Part shown: piece by piece, positions 17,497 through 27,798 of the stretch
How the letters are laid out: every line of letters starts with the position of its first letter
How positions within the stretch are numbered: position 1 is the stretch's first letter
Assembly: GCA_913778495.1 (NCBI GenBank)
Contig: CAJYVD010000032.1
Location: forward strand, 1 to 64,000
Source: an uncultured Pantoea sp.
GTDB lineage: Bacteria; Pseudomonadota; Gammaproteobacteria; Enterobacterales; Enterobacteriaceae
Length of the DNA: 64,000 nucleotides
Direction of reading: 5' to 3'
Notes under the pieces: generated by a model
Databases searched by the model: none
What the model was told of the DNA's origin: nothing
What the model saw: the letters and a program-made list of their open reading frames with translations, nothing else
Position numbers and translations under genes: made by a program

Positions 17497-18537
17497 TTAA
17501 GCTATGGTCAGTTCTTTTGTGAAATTTTCATAAAGCTGATCAAGGTACTTCTCAGAAGAATTAAGTCTGATTAGTGCTCCCTGAGCAATCTCGATGCCAA
17601 CGTCGGGGTTTTCATCAATTGATGGTATAACCACATTATTAAACCAGCCATTAGCATGGCCAGCGTCAATAACAATGTGGAGGTCGTGATAGACAATGCC
17701 GACATCCGGGAGATTATTTCTTTTCCAGGCATTCACTACATGTTTAAATCGGCGAGGAGCCATATACTCGGTTACACCGTAGTATCCCACTGCTTTAAAG
17801 TAATGACGGCGTGATAGCGCTAGCGCAGCGGAAACATTCCCGCAAACCAAGGCCGCATCCAGGCGGTTTTGCTTAACAAATTCCTCATCAATATTCAACG
17901 CCGTCATAGCCTGGCTGAAAAGGGAAGAATGCACTAACTCAACTTTTCCATTACCCATTTCGTCATAATAGTTATTGGCAAGTTCCATTTTTTGCTGCAC
18001 GGGTAATCCAATTTGCATCATTGCTAAAATATCATCAAAGCGTGGGTCCAGCGTTGACTCTTGAGTTATATAAGATGCTAAATGTTCTTTTGTTGCATGA
18101 TTGGCGAGAAAATCATTGTAAAACGGATGCAAATTAGATTTATGACCTGCAATTAATTTCTTGAGCCATTTTACATACGACTTACCATCAGACGGCATAT
18201 CGTCGAGCAGTGCACTGTCAATCGCTTTAAGTTCAGCACGGAGCATGAATTTTTCAAGGATCGCAGCAATATCTCTTAATACCGGTTGCGTCTCCATCTC
18301 GGTATTTAATTTGGCCGCGCTAGCAAAATCCTGCATGTAAATTATTTCTAAAACACGATGTGCTTCTTTAAGCGATTTATTTTTATTTTTTTCCCAAGCA
18401 TCCGTTGCCAAGGCCAAACATAATTGGCAAATCATCTCTCTATATTTAAAGTTCTCATTAATTTTTTCCCACTCTCCAGCGCTGGACGTAAGCATTTCTT
18501 CCAGCCATGCGGAAATGTCATAATTAATTTGTTCCAT
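17497..18537 (-). CDS. Haem-oxygenase-like diiron oxidase (HDO family)
   Basis: 346 residues. After an alpha-helical N-terminal part comes the HDO core: Glu160 (YITQES), YYDEMGNGKVELVHSSLF (His203), TEYMAPRRF (Glu257) and YHDLHIVIDAGHANGWF (His287, Asp291, His294). The set of three carboxylates and three histidines matches the family diiron site (UndA, BesC, SznF-type relatives). Known members carry out C-C cleavage with alkene formation, N-oxygenation or decarboxylation on amino or fatty acids. The gene directly follows a ferredoxin that could deliver electrons. AGGAAC ribosome site. The reaction here is unknown. Confidence 0.85.
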   Translation of the reverse strand: MEQINYDISAWLEEMLTSSAGEWEKINENFKYREMICQLCLALATDAWEKNKNKSLKEAHRVLEIIYMQDFASAAKLNTEMETQPVLRDIAAILEKFMLRAELKAIDSALLDDMPSDGKSYVKWLKKLIAGHKSNLHPFYNDFLANHATKEHLASYITQESTLDPRFDDILAMMQIGLPVQQKMELANNYYDEMGNGKVELVHSSLFSQAMTALNIDEEFVKQNRLDAALVCGNVSAALALSRRHYFKAVGYYGVTEYMAPRRFKHVVNAWKRNNLPDVGIVYHDLHIVIDAGHANGWFNNVVIPSIDENPDVGIEIAQGALIRLNSSEKYLDQLYENFTKELTIA

Positions 18538-18567
18538 AATGTTCCTGGTTATTGAAGGTCTTTGGTT

Positions 18568-18804
18568 TTAAATGAGAGAGAGTTCTTCATTTAGCTTGAT
18601 ATATGGATCATGCTGGTTGTCTTCATCTTCTGCATCCCCAATCGCTTCCACTGGACACACAGTTTCGCAAACGCCGCATGAAATACATATTCTGGGATTA
18701 ATGACTAAAATTGTTTCGACGTCGATAAATGCGTCTACAGGGCAGGCTTCTGCACATATTTTCGACTTACATGTCTCACATGACTCTTTTACATAAAAAG
18801 CCAT
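18568..18804 (-). CDS. Dicluster ferredoxin, first gene of the biosynthetic operon
   Basis: 78 residues from MAFYVKESC (18804), which has an AAAGGAAC site. The first cluster motif is C-x2-C-x4-C-x3-CP (CETCKSKICAEACP), the pattern of seven-iron FdxA-like ferredoxins; the second is the canonical C-x2-C-x2-C-x3-CP (CISCGVCETVCP). It probably holds a [3Fe-4S] or modified cluster plus a [4Fe-4S]. Standing immediately ahead of the diiron oxidase, it is the natural electron donor for that enzyme (inference). The acidic C-terminal tail (DAEDEDNQHD) suits partner binding. Confidence 0.9.
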   Translation of the reverse strand: MAFYVKESCETCKSKICAEACPVDAFIDVETILVINPRICISCGVCETVCPVEAIGDAEDEDNQHDPYIKLNEELSLI

Positions 18805-19300
18805 AATCTGTTCCTTTAAAGCTATCATTCCCTTGCGTTTCGCAATGTTATATCGGAGTTAAAAAATAATTTCAAACTACAAAAAAATTTAACCCTAGCG
18901 GATTTTCAAGCACAGAATGCTTTGTAACATTCAGATACATGGTTATTCTTAAAAATGAATGTTTATTCATTTTTAATTTTTGTTAAAAATTATCTTTAAA
19001 ATCAATTTTGTTTTTTATGTAATTGAATTTTGATGATTTTTATAAATGCATCCTTTTTGCTATGTGGGAAAATTTCATCTGAAATTATTTATTTATCTGT
19101 AATCTATGAATAAATATTCATTTTAAAGCGTTTTGTAATTTTGCGCTGAAACTTTTGCTTTTGGCCAGACCTCACTAAGATAATTCACCATGATTAACGT
19201 TTTTGCGATATATCATAAAAAATTAATCAATGTGAGTCCAAGCCAAATATTTACCTTACTTTTTTTTTTAATTAATTATTAATTATTCTAATAATGTCAT
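18805..19300 (-). promoter_or_regulatory. AT-rich upstream region of the biosynthetic operon
   Basis: About 500 bases with no credible ORF and very AT-rich, including a run of T's near 19259-19270 and several TTAAAAATT-like tracts. It must contain the promoter of the nine-gene operon. The base composition suggests H-NS-type silencing of acquired DNA (inference). I could not fix a single promoter with confidence. Confidence 0.5.
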
Positions 19301-19965
19301 GATGTCCTTGTTTGGCTTTACAGACACGGGCAGTGCTGCCTAAACGCTGTGGGCCTGTTGAGGTGGCACAGAGGTGCTTAGGTGATCTTGACTTCATAGA
19401 GCAGCGCCAACATCTTGTCCACACGAGAATGCCTTGTATAACGCGTGGAGAAAGGGCCGCTGTTTTGAGCCGGGTTGCTTGTCATCTAAGGTAGGGCGAT
19501 AACCCTAAGAGCGACTTTAGTCAGCTACGTTATGAGTGGAGTTCGGTAACGGTGAGCGGGGAAGCAGAGGTCTGCTCTGCGCGTTCTAGTCTTGGGTTAA
19601 AGCAGCGGAAATGACAGAGTACTTTGCCGTGCGTAGCTTTATTCACAATTGTCGGGTAGGGATGGCACCACGTTGTGAGCAGGATTATCGGCCATTGTTC
19701 TGAACGACCAGACATGTACTTTGCCGAGAACAGCCTAAACGGAACGCAATCTCAGCAGGTTCGTGGCATAGATGTAAGATAGTCATATTGAAACGTAGCG
19801 GGGAAGGCGGTTGATAAGGCAGAAAACATCGTAGCGGTAAGTTGTGCGGAATAGGGATATTGCGTGTAAATGAAAAAAGGGTACCGGCGCTAGCCAATAC
19901 CCTTTCTAGAAGAAAGCTGTGTTTAACTTTGAAAAATACATTTATCAAAATGCATTAGTCGTTGC
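19301..19965. other. Unassigned higher-GC, ORF-poor segment between operon and tRNA-Phe
   Basis: Base composition rises abruptly at about 19310 and falls again near 19910. No reading frame longer than about 90 codons exists and none resembles a protein I know. The 11-base string GTACTTTGCCG occurs twice (19619-19629 and 19716-19726). A nested hairpin (AAAGGGTA/TACCCTTT around GGCGCTAGCC, 19876-19905) closes the segment. It could be a decayed insertion element or a structured RNA. I do not recognise it. Confidence 0.35.
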
Positions 19966-20030
19966 TTTTAAACACCCTCTTATCTTCAACACCCGTTAAA
20001 AAACCTCTCTAACCAGTGCGCTTCAATTAA

Positions 20031-20106
20031 TGGTGCCCGGACGCGGAATCGAACCACGGACACGGGGATTTTCAATCCCCTGCTCTACCGACTGAGCTAT
20101 CCGGGC
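20031..20106 (-). tRNA. tRNA-Phe (GAA)
   Basis: A 76-nt cloverleaf on the minus strand with 5' GCCCGG pairing to CCGGGC, D-loop AGCTCAGTCGGTAGAGC, anticodon GAA at 20071-20073, T-arm GGTTCGATTCC and an encoded CCA end (20031-20033). It matches E. coli tRNA-Phe essentially base for base and has the same neighbour (yjdC) as E. coli pheU. Its 3' end faces the accessory region; this tRNA is a known integration site for islands in enterics. Confidence 0.98.
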
Positions 20107-20243
20107 AACGGGGCGCATTAAACCCTAATGGCTTTCGGTCGTCAACGGGTTTCGTAAAAAAACCGTCGCAATCGTGATTGATTGCCTGCTTTTCAGGCAG
20201 GCTGGGCAAAAATAATCCGCCTGCGGGCACCAGGCGGTGCTGT

Positions 20244-20822
20244 TTAGGCCAGCGCGCCATTTTGCCGACACAGCGCGATGCTCAGCACATCTTCCGCCAG
20301 ACGCCGCGCGGTGGCGACATCGTGCACATTGCGCGAGATCAGCAGTTTGCTCAAACAGCCCTCAAGGATCAGTTCCAGCTGATCGGCGACCATCGTCGGG
20401 TTGTCCAGCGCCAGCTCGACCAGGATTTCATGGGTAAACTGCCAGGCGTTACGCTTTTGCTGCTGTGCCAGCTGATGCAGCGGCTGTTCCGGCTGCGGAT
20501 AGAAACTGCAGGCGGCGATAAACAGGCAGCCGGGGAAACGCCCTTTGCCCACGTGGTCGTGCAGCACGTCGTAGCGCGCCAGCAGCTTTTGGTGCGGCGA
20601 GCGCTGCGGATCGTGCTGGACCTGCTGCCGCCAGCGATCGATTTGCTGCGCGTGGTGGTGCAGGGCGTCATAGAGCAGGGCATCGCGGTCGGGCCAGAGA
20701 TGCGTAAGCTGCTCCAGGTTCAAATCCGTTTCGCCCGCCAGCTGTTGCAGGGATGTGGTGGCCGCCAGGCCGTTTTGCTCAAGCACATTTAGCGCATGCT
20801 CAAGAATGTGTTCGCGTTGCAA
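20244..20822 (-). CDS. yjdC: TetR-family regulator YjdC
   Basis: 192 residues matching E. coli YjdC in its core (QKLLARYD, GCLFIAACSFYP, FTHEILVEL, LEGCLSKLL). The TetR helix-turn-helix is at the N-terminus. I chose a TTG start at 20822 because it follows a strong AGGAG site and gives the family N-terminus (M)QREHILEHAL; the open frame continues to another TTG at 20867. It follows dsbD by 66 bases on the same strand, so both are probably cotranscribed, as in E. coli. Confidence 0.9.
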   Translation of the reverse strand: MQREHILEHALNVLEQNGLAATTSLQQLAGETDLNLEQLTHLWPDRDALLYDALHHHAQQIDRWRQQVQHDPQRSPHQKLLARYDVLHDHVGKGRFPGCLFIAACSFYPQPEQPLHQLAQQQKRNAWQFTHEILVELALDNPTMVADQLELILEGCLSKLLISRNVHDVATARRLAEDVLSIALCRQNGALA

Positions 20823-20888
20823 ATGACTCTCCTCGTGCGTGCGGCCCGCAGATATCAGCGCGGGCAAAGTGATGACCCCCAGTGTCGT

Positions 20889-22598
20889 TTACCGCGCCAG
20901 TTTCTGCAAATGTGCCTGAAACGCCGCCGCATCGAGAAAACCGGTGACGCGCGAGTCGGGGATCTCATGACCTTGCGCATCAAAGAACAGCAGGGTCGGC
21001 AAGCCCAGAACGTTGAGATGCTGCAGCAGCGCGTTGTCTGCGGCGCTGTTGGCGGTCACATTCGCCTGCAGACGCTGCATCGGCTGGAGCGCGTCGCGCA
21101 CCCCGGCATCGCGGAAGGTGTACTTCTCAAACTCTTTGCAGGCCACGCACCAGTCGGCGTAAAGATCCACCATCGTGATGCGCCCCTGCGCCTGCTGTAG
21201 GGCGCGCTCCAACTGCTGCACGTTGGCAACGGGCTGGAAGGGGAGCGCCGAGGCGGTTTGCGTGCTGCTACTGCTGCCAAATGCCCAATCCTGTAACGGA
21301 CGCGCCACCACCAGCGCTGCCGCCAGCATCGCCACCGGCACGATGCGCCATTTGCCGCGCGCGGCCAGGCTCAGGCTAAAGGCCCAGCCAAAGAAGGCCA
21401 CGCCGAGCAGGCTCCACAGACGCAGCCCCCAAACATCGCCAATCAGGCGCGTCAGCAGAAACACCGGCAGCGCCAGAATCACAAAGCCAAAGCCCTCTTT
21501 GACATGCTGCATCCACGCGCCGCGCTTCGGCAGCAGCTGATTGCCGAACAGCGTCACGGCGATCAGCGGCAGGCCCATGCCCAGCGCATAGAGCCACAGC
21601 GTGCCTGCACCGGCCCACAGGTTACCGCTCTGCGCAATGTAGAGCAGGATCGCGCTCAGCGGCGCGGTGGTGCAGGGCGAGCAGATCAGGCCGGCCAGCG
21701 CGCCCATAATGAACACGCCGGGCAGCGAGCCGCCTTGCTGACGGTTACTCCACAGCGTGAGGCGCGTTTGCAGACTCGCGGGAAGCTGGAGCGAAAACAG
21801 CCCAAACATGGAGAGCGCCAGCACCACAAACAGCGCGGACAGGCCGATCAGCACGTAAGGATGCTGCAGCGCCGCCTGAAAGCGCAGGCCCGCGGCGGCT
21901 ACAACCACGCCCAGCAGCGTATACGTCAGGGCCATGCCCTGGACGTAGACCAGCGCCAGCGCCAGCAGGCGGCCCATACTGTAGCGTTGCGAGCCGCCTA
22001 AAATCAGGCTGGAGATCAGCGGGTACATCGGCAACACGCACGGCGTAAAGGCCACCCCGATACCGATCAGCAGCGCCCAGAGCGGCGAGAAAGGCAGTGC
22101 GGGACGCTGAGGAGCAGGCTGCGAAGCTATGGTCGGCGCGGCAGGTGTCGCGGCCGCAGCCACGGCGCTGAGCGGGACGCTGCGGGTTTCCGGAGGATAG
22201 CAAAATCCCGCGGCGGCGCAGCCTTGCCAGGTCACGCTAAGGGTGGCGTTTTTGTCGGCCCGCAGCAGCGTCACAGGCAGCGTAATGTCCTGCGGATAGA
22301 TCTCGCTTTTGCCATAAAACTCATCTTCATGCGGCTCGCCCGGCGGTAACTGCGGCGGCGCTATCTGCGCCCGCTGCGGCGTAATGTGGAACTGCTGGCG
22401 ATAAAGGTAATAGCCCGGCTTCACCTTCCAGCTCAATCTGACTTGGTCGCCCTGCTGATTGAAATCAAAGGCAAACGCTTGATCGACCGGGACAAAACCA
22501 TTGGCGTTGTGATTGGGGCTAAAGAGGGAGGCCTGCGCGGATACGCTGAGCAGCAGTGCCAGGCAACAGCCCATCAGGCGAAGGAAGATGACAGCCAT
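20889..22598 (-). CDS. dsbD: Thiol:disulfide interchange protein DsbD
   Basis: 569 residues. A signal peptide (residues 1-23) leads into the periplasmic alpha domain with the redox Cys pair near [10 protein letters not shown]. The membrane beta domain has eight helices with cysteines in [12 protein letters not shown] and [13 protein letters not shown]. The C-terminal thioredoxin-like gamma domain carries [10 protein letters not shown] (CVAC). It passes electrons from cytoplasmic thioredoxin to DsbC, DsbG and CcmG in the periplasm. In E. coli cutA and dcuA lie between it and aspA; both are absent here. Confidence 0.97.
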   Translation of the reverse strand: MAVIFLRLMGCCLALLLSVSAQASLFSPNHNANGFVPVDQAFAFDFNQQGDQVRLSWKVKPGYYLYRQQFHITPQRAQIAPPQLPPGEPHEDEFYGKSEIYPQDITLPVTLLRADKNATLSVTWQGCAAAGFCYPPETRSVPLSAVAAAATPAAPTIASQPAPQRPALPFSPLWALLIGIGVAFTPCVLPMYPLISSLILGGSQRYSMGRLLALALVYVQGMALTYTLLGVVVAAAGLRFQAALQHPYVLIGLSALFVVLALSMFGLFSLQLPASLQTRLTLWSNRQQGGSLPGVFIMGALAGLICSPCTTAPLSAILLYIAQSGNLWAGAGTLWLYALGMGLPLIAVTLFGNQLLPKRGAWMQHVKEGFGFVILALPVFLLTRLIGDVWGLRLWSLLGVAFFGWAFSLSLAARGKWRIVPVAMLAAALVVARPLQDWAFGSSSSTQTASALPFQPVANVQQLERALQQAQGRITMVDLYADWCVACKEFEKYTFRDAGVRDALQPMQRLQANVTANSAADNALLQHLNVLGLPTLLFFDAQGHEIPDSRVTGFLDAAAFQAHLQKLAR

Positions 22599-22703
22599 GA
22601 CGAAATATCCAGCTCCACAAGCAAAAGAGCCGCGATGATACCACGCACACTTTTCCGGTGGGATGGATCAACGCGAATGCGCGCGCAGCCGGCGGCCATG
22701 AGG

Positions 22704-22740
22704 TAAAAAAAAGCACGCCAGGTTAATCCCTGACGTGCTC
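22704..22740 (-). terminator. Rho-independent terminator of aspA
   Basis: On the minus strand, AGCACGTCAGG pairs with CCTGGCGTGCT around GATTAA (one G-T mismatch) and is followed by a run of eight T's. It lies 26 bases past the aspA stop. Confidence 0.9.
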
Positions 22741-22765
22741 GGCATGCGGCGATGACGTAACAGGC

Positions 22766-24202
22766 TTACTGTTCGTTCTCGTCCGTATAGCGTTTGGCTT
22801 TATAAGCCGGATGCATCAGGTTTTGCACAGAGAAGATGTCGTCCAGCTCCGCTTCGGTCAGCAGGCCGCGCTCCAGCACCACCTCGCGCACGCTTTTACC
22901 GGTTTCGGCACAAATTTTACCGACGATATCGCCGTTGTGATGGCCGATGTACGGGTTCAGGTAGGTCACGATGCCGATGGAGTTAAACACGTAGGCTTCA
23001 CACACCGCTTTGTTGGCGGTGATGCCGTTGACGCACTTCTCCAGCAGGTTGTAGCAGGCGTTGGTCAGGATGCTGATGGACTCAAACAGCGCCTGGCCGA
23101 TCACCGGCTCCATCACGTTGAGCTGCAGCTGGCCCGCTTCAGCGGCCATGGTCAGGGTCGTGTCATTGCCGATCACTTTGAAGCACACCTGATTCACCAC
23201 TTCTGGCACCACCGGGTTGACTTTAGCGGGCATGATGGACGAGCCCGCCTGCAGTTCTGGCAGGTTGATTTCATTCAGGCCAGCGCGCGGGCCGGAGGAG
23301 AGCAGACGCAGGTCATTACAGATTTTCGACAGCTTCACCGCCAGGCGTTTCAGCGCCGAATGCACCATCACGTAGGCGCCGCAGTCTGAGGTCGCTTCAA
23401 TCAGGTCTTCGGCGGGCACCACCGGCAGGTTACTGACTTCCGCCAGGCGCTGTACCGCCAGCTGCTGATAGCCGTCTGGCGTATTCAGGCGCGTACCGAT
23501 GGCCGTTGCGCCGAGGTTCACTTCAAGCAGCAGTTCGGCGGTGCGCAGAATGCTGCGCGTCTCTTCGTTCAGCAGCACGTTGAACGCATGGAATTCCTGG
23601 CCCAGCGTCATCGGCACCGCATCCTGTAGCTGGGTACGTCCCATTTTCAGGATGGTTTCGAACTCGACGGCTTTACGCTGGAACCCTTCGCTCAGCTGAC
23701 CGATCGCGTCCAGCAGCTTCAGGATAGAGGCATACACGGCGATGCGGAAACCGGTGGGATAAGCGTCGTTGGTAGACTGACACTTATTCACATGATCGTT
23801 GGGATTGAGATACTGGTATTCGCCTTTCTGGTGGCCCATCAGCTCCAGGCCAATGTTCGCCAGCACTTCGTTGGTGTTCATGTTCACCGAAGTGCCTGCA
23901 CCGCCCTGATAGACGTCAACCGGGAACTGATCCATGCACTTGCCGTTATTCAGCACTTCGTCACAGGCCTGAATAATGGTGTTTGCGATATGACGCGGAA
24001 TGGTTTGCAGCTCTTTGTTCGCGAGCGCGGCGGCTTTTTTTACCATCACCATGCCGCGGACAAATTCAGGTATATCGCTGATTTTACTATTACTAATGTA
24101 AAAGTTTTCAATCGCACGCAGAGTATGAACACCGTAGTAAGCGTCTGCCGGAACTTCGCGCATGCCTAACAGGTCTTCTTCGATACGAATGTTGTTCGCC
24201 AT
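22766..24202 (-). CDS. aspA: Aspartate ammonia-lyase (aspartase)
   Basis: 478 residues, the length of E. coli AspA. It converts L-aspartate to fumarate and ammonia as a cytosolic tetramer. The fumarase/aspartase signature [11 protein letters not shown] is near residue 318, with the catalytic serine in it and the mobile SS loop; TNDAYPT is near 141. ATG at 24202 follows AAGGT; the longer frame to 24343 is not supported. It stands alone, divergent from fxsA. The dcuA transporter normally downstream is missing. Confidence 0.98.
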   Translation of the reverse strand: MANNIRIEEDLLGMREVPADAYYGVHTLRAIENFYISNSKISDIPEFVRGMVMVKKAAALANKELQTIPRHIANTIIQACDEVLNNGKCMDQFPVDVYQGGAGTSVNMNTNEVLANIGLELMGHQKGEYQYLNPNDHVNKCQSTNDAYPTGFRIAVYASILKLLDAIGQLSEGFQRKAVEFETILKMGRTQLQDAVPMTLGQEFHAFNVLLNEETRSILRTAELLLEVNLGATAIGTRLNTPDGYQQLAVQRLAEVSNLPVVPAEDLIEATSDCGAYVMVHSALKRLAVKLSKICNDLRLLSSGPRAGLNEINLPELQAGSSIMPAKVNPVVPEVVNQVCFKVIGNDTTLTMAAEAGQLQLNVMEPVIGQALFESISILTNACYNLLEKCVNGITANKAVCEAYVFNSIGIVTYLNPYIGHHNGDIVGKICAETGKSVREVVLERGLLTEAELDDIFSVQNLMHPAYKAKRYTDENEQ

Positions 24203-24571
24203 GATTACCTTCTTATTATTTCTGCGTTGCTCGCGCGCGCCCAGAATGAGCGCGCGACAGTAGCGTGCAGGTGAAGCAATTATATTGTCGTGGAATGCCA
24301 GTGCCGACATTTTATCCATCTTCGGGCTGGCGGGCACGATCATATTCTGTTGTTACAAAATTGTTTGTGCACAGATCACTTTACGGGCATTTACTGTTCC
24401 CGCGGTAATAACGATATGTGATGTACTTCGCATTTTTAAGTCAGTGGGAAAAATTTGCCGCGGCCGGTTGAAATCCCCGCCAGGGATGACCATTTCTTGC
24501 TATACGGTCATGTGGCCCCCTCTTTTGTTGCCTTGCTCTGTGCGAGGCAACCCAACTCACAGGAGATATCG
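24203..24571. promoter_or_regulatory. Divergent aspA/fxsA intergenic region
   Basis: A 369-base gap holding the promoters of both genes. TTGTGCACAGATCACTT near 24364 resembles a CRP or FNR site but its spacing is one base short of the CRP consensus, so I do not call it. An AGGAGATATC ribosome site (24561-24570) serves the GTG start of fxsA. No other gene seen. Confidence 0.4.
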
Positions 24572-25030
24572 GTGCGCTGGTTACCGTTCGTGATTTTTTT
24601 TGTTCTGGCCTGGATTGAAATCACACTCTTTATTCAGGTCGCGCATGCGCTGGGCGTACTGCTCACCATGCTATTAGTGATTTTTACCTCGTGTATTGGT
24701 GTCTCGCTGGTGAAAAACCAGGGCATGAAAAACTTCATGCTGATGCAGGAGAAGCTGGCGCGTAATGAAAGCCCGGCGGCCGAGATGATCAAAAGCGTGT
24801 CGCTGATTATTGCTGGTTTTCTGCTGTTACTGCCGGGCTTCTTCACCGATTTCCTGGGCCTGCTGCTGCTGTTGCCCCCGGTGCAGAAACACCTGACGCT
24901 CAAGCTGATGCCGCACCTGCGCGTGTGGCGTGGACCGGGCGCAGGACCCGACAGCGGCTACACCATGGACGGTGAGTTTGAGCGCAAAGATCAGGACCGT
25001 ATCGGACACGATAACGAGCACGATCGATAA
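24572..25030 (+). CDS. fxsA: Inner-membrane protein FxsA
   Basis: 152 residues starting at a GTG with a strong AGGAG site; the protein then begins MRWLPFVIFF as in E. coli FxsA. Four hydrophobic segments include IIAGFLLLLPGFFTDFLGLLLLLPP, followed by a polar tail. Overproduction in E. coli relieves exclusion of phage T7 by the F plasmid; its normal role is unknown. It sits just upstream of groESL, as in E. coli. Confidence 0.94.
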   Translation: MRWLPFVIFFVLAWIEITLFIQVAHALGVLLTMLLVIFTSCIGVSLVKNQGMKNFMLMQEKLARNESPAAEMIKSVSLIIAGFLLLLPGFFTDFLGLLLLLPPVQKHLTLKLMPHLRVWRGPGAGPDSGYTMDGEFERKDQDRIGHDNEHDR

Positions 25031-25032
25031 GC

Positions 25033-25055
25033 AAGGCGGCTAAGGCCGCCTTTTT
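25033..25055 (+). terminator. fxsA terminator
   Basis: AAGGCGGC-TAAG-GCCGCCTTTTT: a 6-8 bp GC stem with a T run directly after the fxsA stop, separating it from the groE promoter. Confidence 0.85.
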
Positions 25056-25105
25056 GCTGCCTTTTACAGCACTTCTCTTCTAAAGATAAATTTTTTTATT
25101 TTTTG

Positions 25106-25135
25106 CCCTTGAAAGCATTTTTAATGCCCCTATTT
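25106..25135 (+). promoter_or_regulatory. Heat-shock (sigma-32) promoter of groESL
   Basis: CCCTTGAAA (25106-25114) and CCCCTATTT (25127-25135) with a 12-base spacer match the sigma-32 consensus CTTGAAA / CCCCAT-T. It lies 83 bases ahead of the groES start, as expected for the heat-inducible groE operon. Confidence 0.85.
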
Positions 25136-25217
25136 CTCTCACCACGAGGCCGGAACCCTCAAGCCCGGCGTTCAACCCCAAAATGAATGATTGGACTTCT
25201 CAAAGGAGAGCTATCAA

Positions 25218-25511
25218 ATGAAAATTCGTCCGTTGCACGATCGCGTTATCGTCAAGCGTAAAGAAGTTGAAGCCAAATCTGCTGGCGGTATCGTTCTGAC
25301 CGGCTCTGCAGCAGGCAAATCCACTCGCGGCGAAGTGCTGGCCGTTGGCAATGGTCGCATCCTGGACAACGGCGACGTGAAGCCGCTGGATGTGAAAGTG
25401 GGCGATCTGGTGATCTTCAGCGAAGGTTACGGCGCGAAAACTGAGAAGATCGACAACGAAGAAGTTCTGATCATCTCTGAAAGCGACATTCTTGCGATTG
25501 TTGAAGCGTAA
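25218..25511 (+). CDS. groS: Co-chaperonin GroES
   Basis: 97 residues, full length. It caps the GroEL ring as a heptamer. The mobile loop that binds GroEL is [16 protein letters not shown] (about residues 15-31) and [10 protein letters not shown] is the standard N-terminus. ATG at 25218 has an AAAGGAGAG site; the frame's upstream extension is not used. groEL follows 35 bases later in the same operon. Confidence 0.99.
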   Translation: MKIRPLHDRVIVKRKEVEAKSAGGIVLTGSAAGKSTRGEVLAVGNGRILDNGDVKPLDVKVGDLVIFSEGYGAKTEKIDNEEVLIISESDILAIVEA

Positions 25512-25534
25512 TTCACTGAACGAAACGAATTTAA

Positions 25535-27196
<1,662 letters not shown>

Positions 27197-27224
27197 TTGC
27201 CCCCGGCAGCTTAAGCCTCTGAGA

Positions 27225-27256
27225 ACCCCCGATCGGAAACGGTCGGGGGTTTTTCT
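27225..27256 (+). terminator. groESL terminator
   Basis: CCCCCGA...TCGGGGG stem with loop around GGAAAC followed by TTTTTCTTTT, 29 bases after groEL. Confidence 0.9.
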
Positions 27257-27391
27257 TTTGGTCACGAACAAGGTATAAGTAAGGGCGCAAGACTTCGGCT
27301 TTGCGGGTTTAGGGCAATGAATGTTCAGAAAAAATGTGCGCTTTTCTGCTACGCTGCCGCCCGACAATGATGATAATAAATGGGGATTACA

Positions 27392-27739
27392 ATGCGGATT
27401 AACCTCTTACTCGGACTGGCAGTGAGCACCGCGCTTCTGGCAGGCTGTAGCAGCTCTAATCAACTGAGTGCCGGCGGCGAGCGCGTAACCTTCGTCGATC
27501 AGCAGCCGGGCAGCCAATGCCAGCTGTTGGGCAATGTCACCGGTTCGCAGAGCAATTGGTTGAGCGGATCGGGCGGTGAAGGCAGCTCGCTGCGTGGTGC
27601 GGCCAACGACCTGCGTAACCGCGCGGCCGAAATGGGCGGCAACGTGATTTATGGTGCCACCAGCCCAACGCAGAACCTGCTTTCGGCCTTCGCGCCGCTC
27701 GACAGCAAAATGAGTGGCCAGGTTTACAAATGCCCTTAA
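27392..27739 (+). CDS. yjeI: DUF4156 lipoprotein YjeI
   Basis: 115 residues. A type II signal peptide ends in the lipobox LLAGC, so Cys is lipidated near residue 16. The body matches E. coli YjeI (SSSNQLS, CQLLGN, QSNWLSG, LRGAANDLRN, AEMGGNVIYG, GQVYKCP). I chose ATG at 27392 (GGGGA site) rather than the start at 27380. The function is unknown; it is expected in an envelope membrane. Confidence 0.93.
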   Translation: MRINLLLGLAVSTALLAGCSSSNQLSAGGERVTFVDQQPGSQCQLLGNVTGSQSNWLSGSGGEGSSLRGAANDLRNRAAEMGGNVIYGATSPTQNLLSAFAPLDSKMSGQVYKCP

Positions 27740-27753
27740 TGGCATCGACAGCA

Positions 27754-27783
27754 TAAAAAAAGCCGCTTACGCGGCTTTTTTTA
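27754..27783. terminator. Bidirectional terminator between yjeI and epmB
   Basis: AAAAAAAGCCGC-TTAC-GCGGCTTTTTTT: a symmetric stem with A's before and T's after, serving the convergent yjeI (+) and epmB (-). Confidence 0.9.
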
Positions 27784-27798
27784 CAGCTATCGGCAACG

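Noticed and set aside
19611..19703. 30-residue ORF (MTEYFAVRSF...) as a precursor peptide for the E1-like enzyme
   Set aside because: On the opposite strand, about 3 kb from the enzyme gene, with no clear ribosome site and inside an ORF-poor segment. Not convincing without conservation.
19717..19785. Short ORF beginning MYFAENSLNG, reminiscent of the Glu-Asn core used in pantocin-type peptides
   Set aside because: Only a two-residue resemblance, no ribosome site, wrong strand relative to the operon.
10507..20030. Direct repeat of the tRNA-Phe 3' end as the left attachment site
   Set aside because: I looked for the TGGTGCCCGGAC and CGCGGAATCGAACC strings and saw no second copy in the window.
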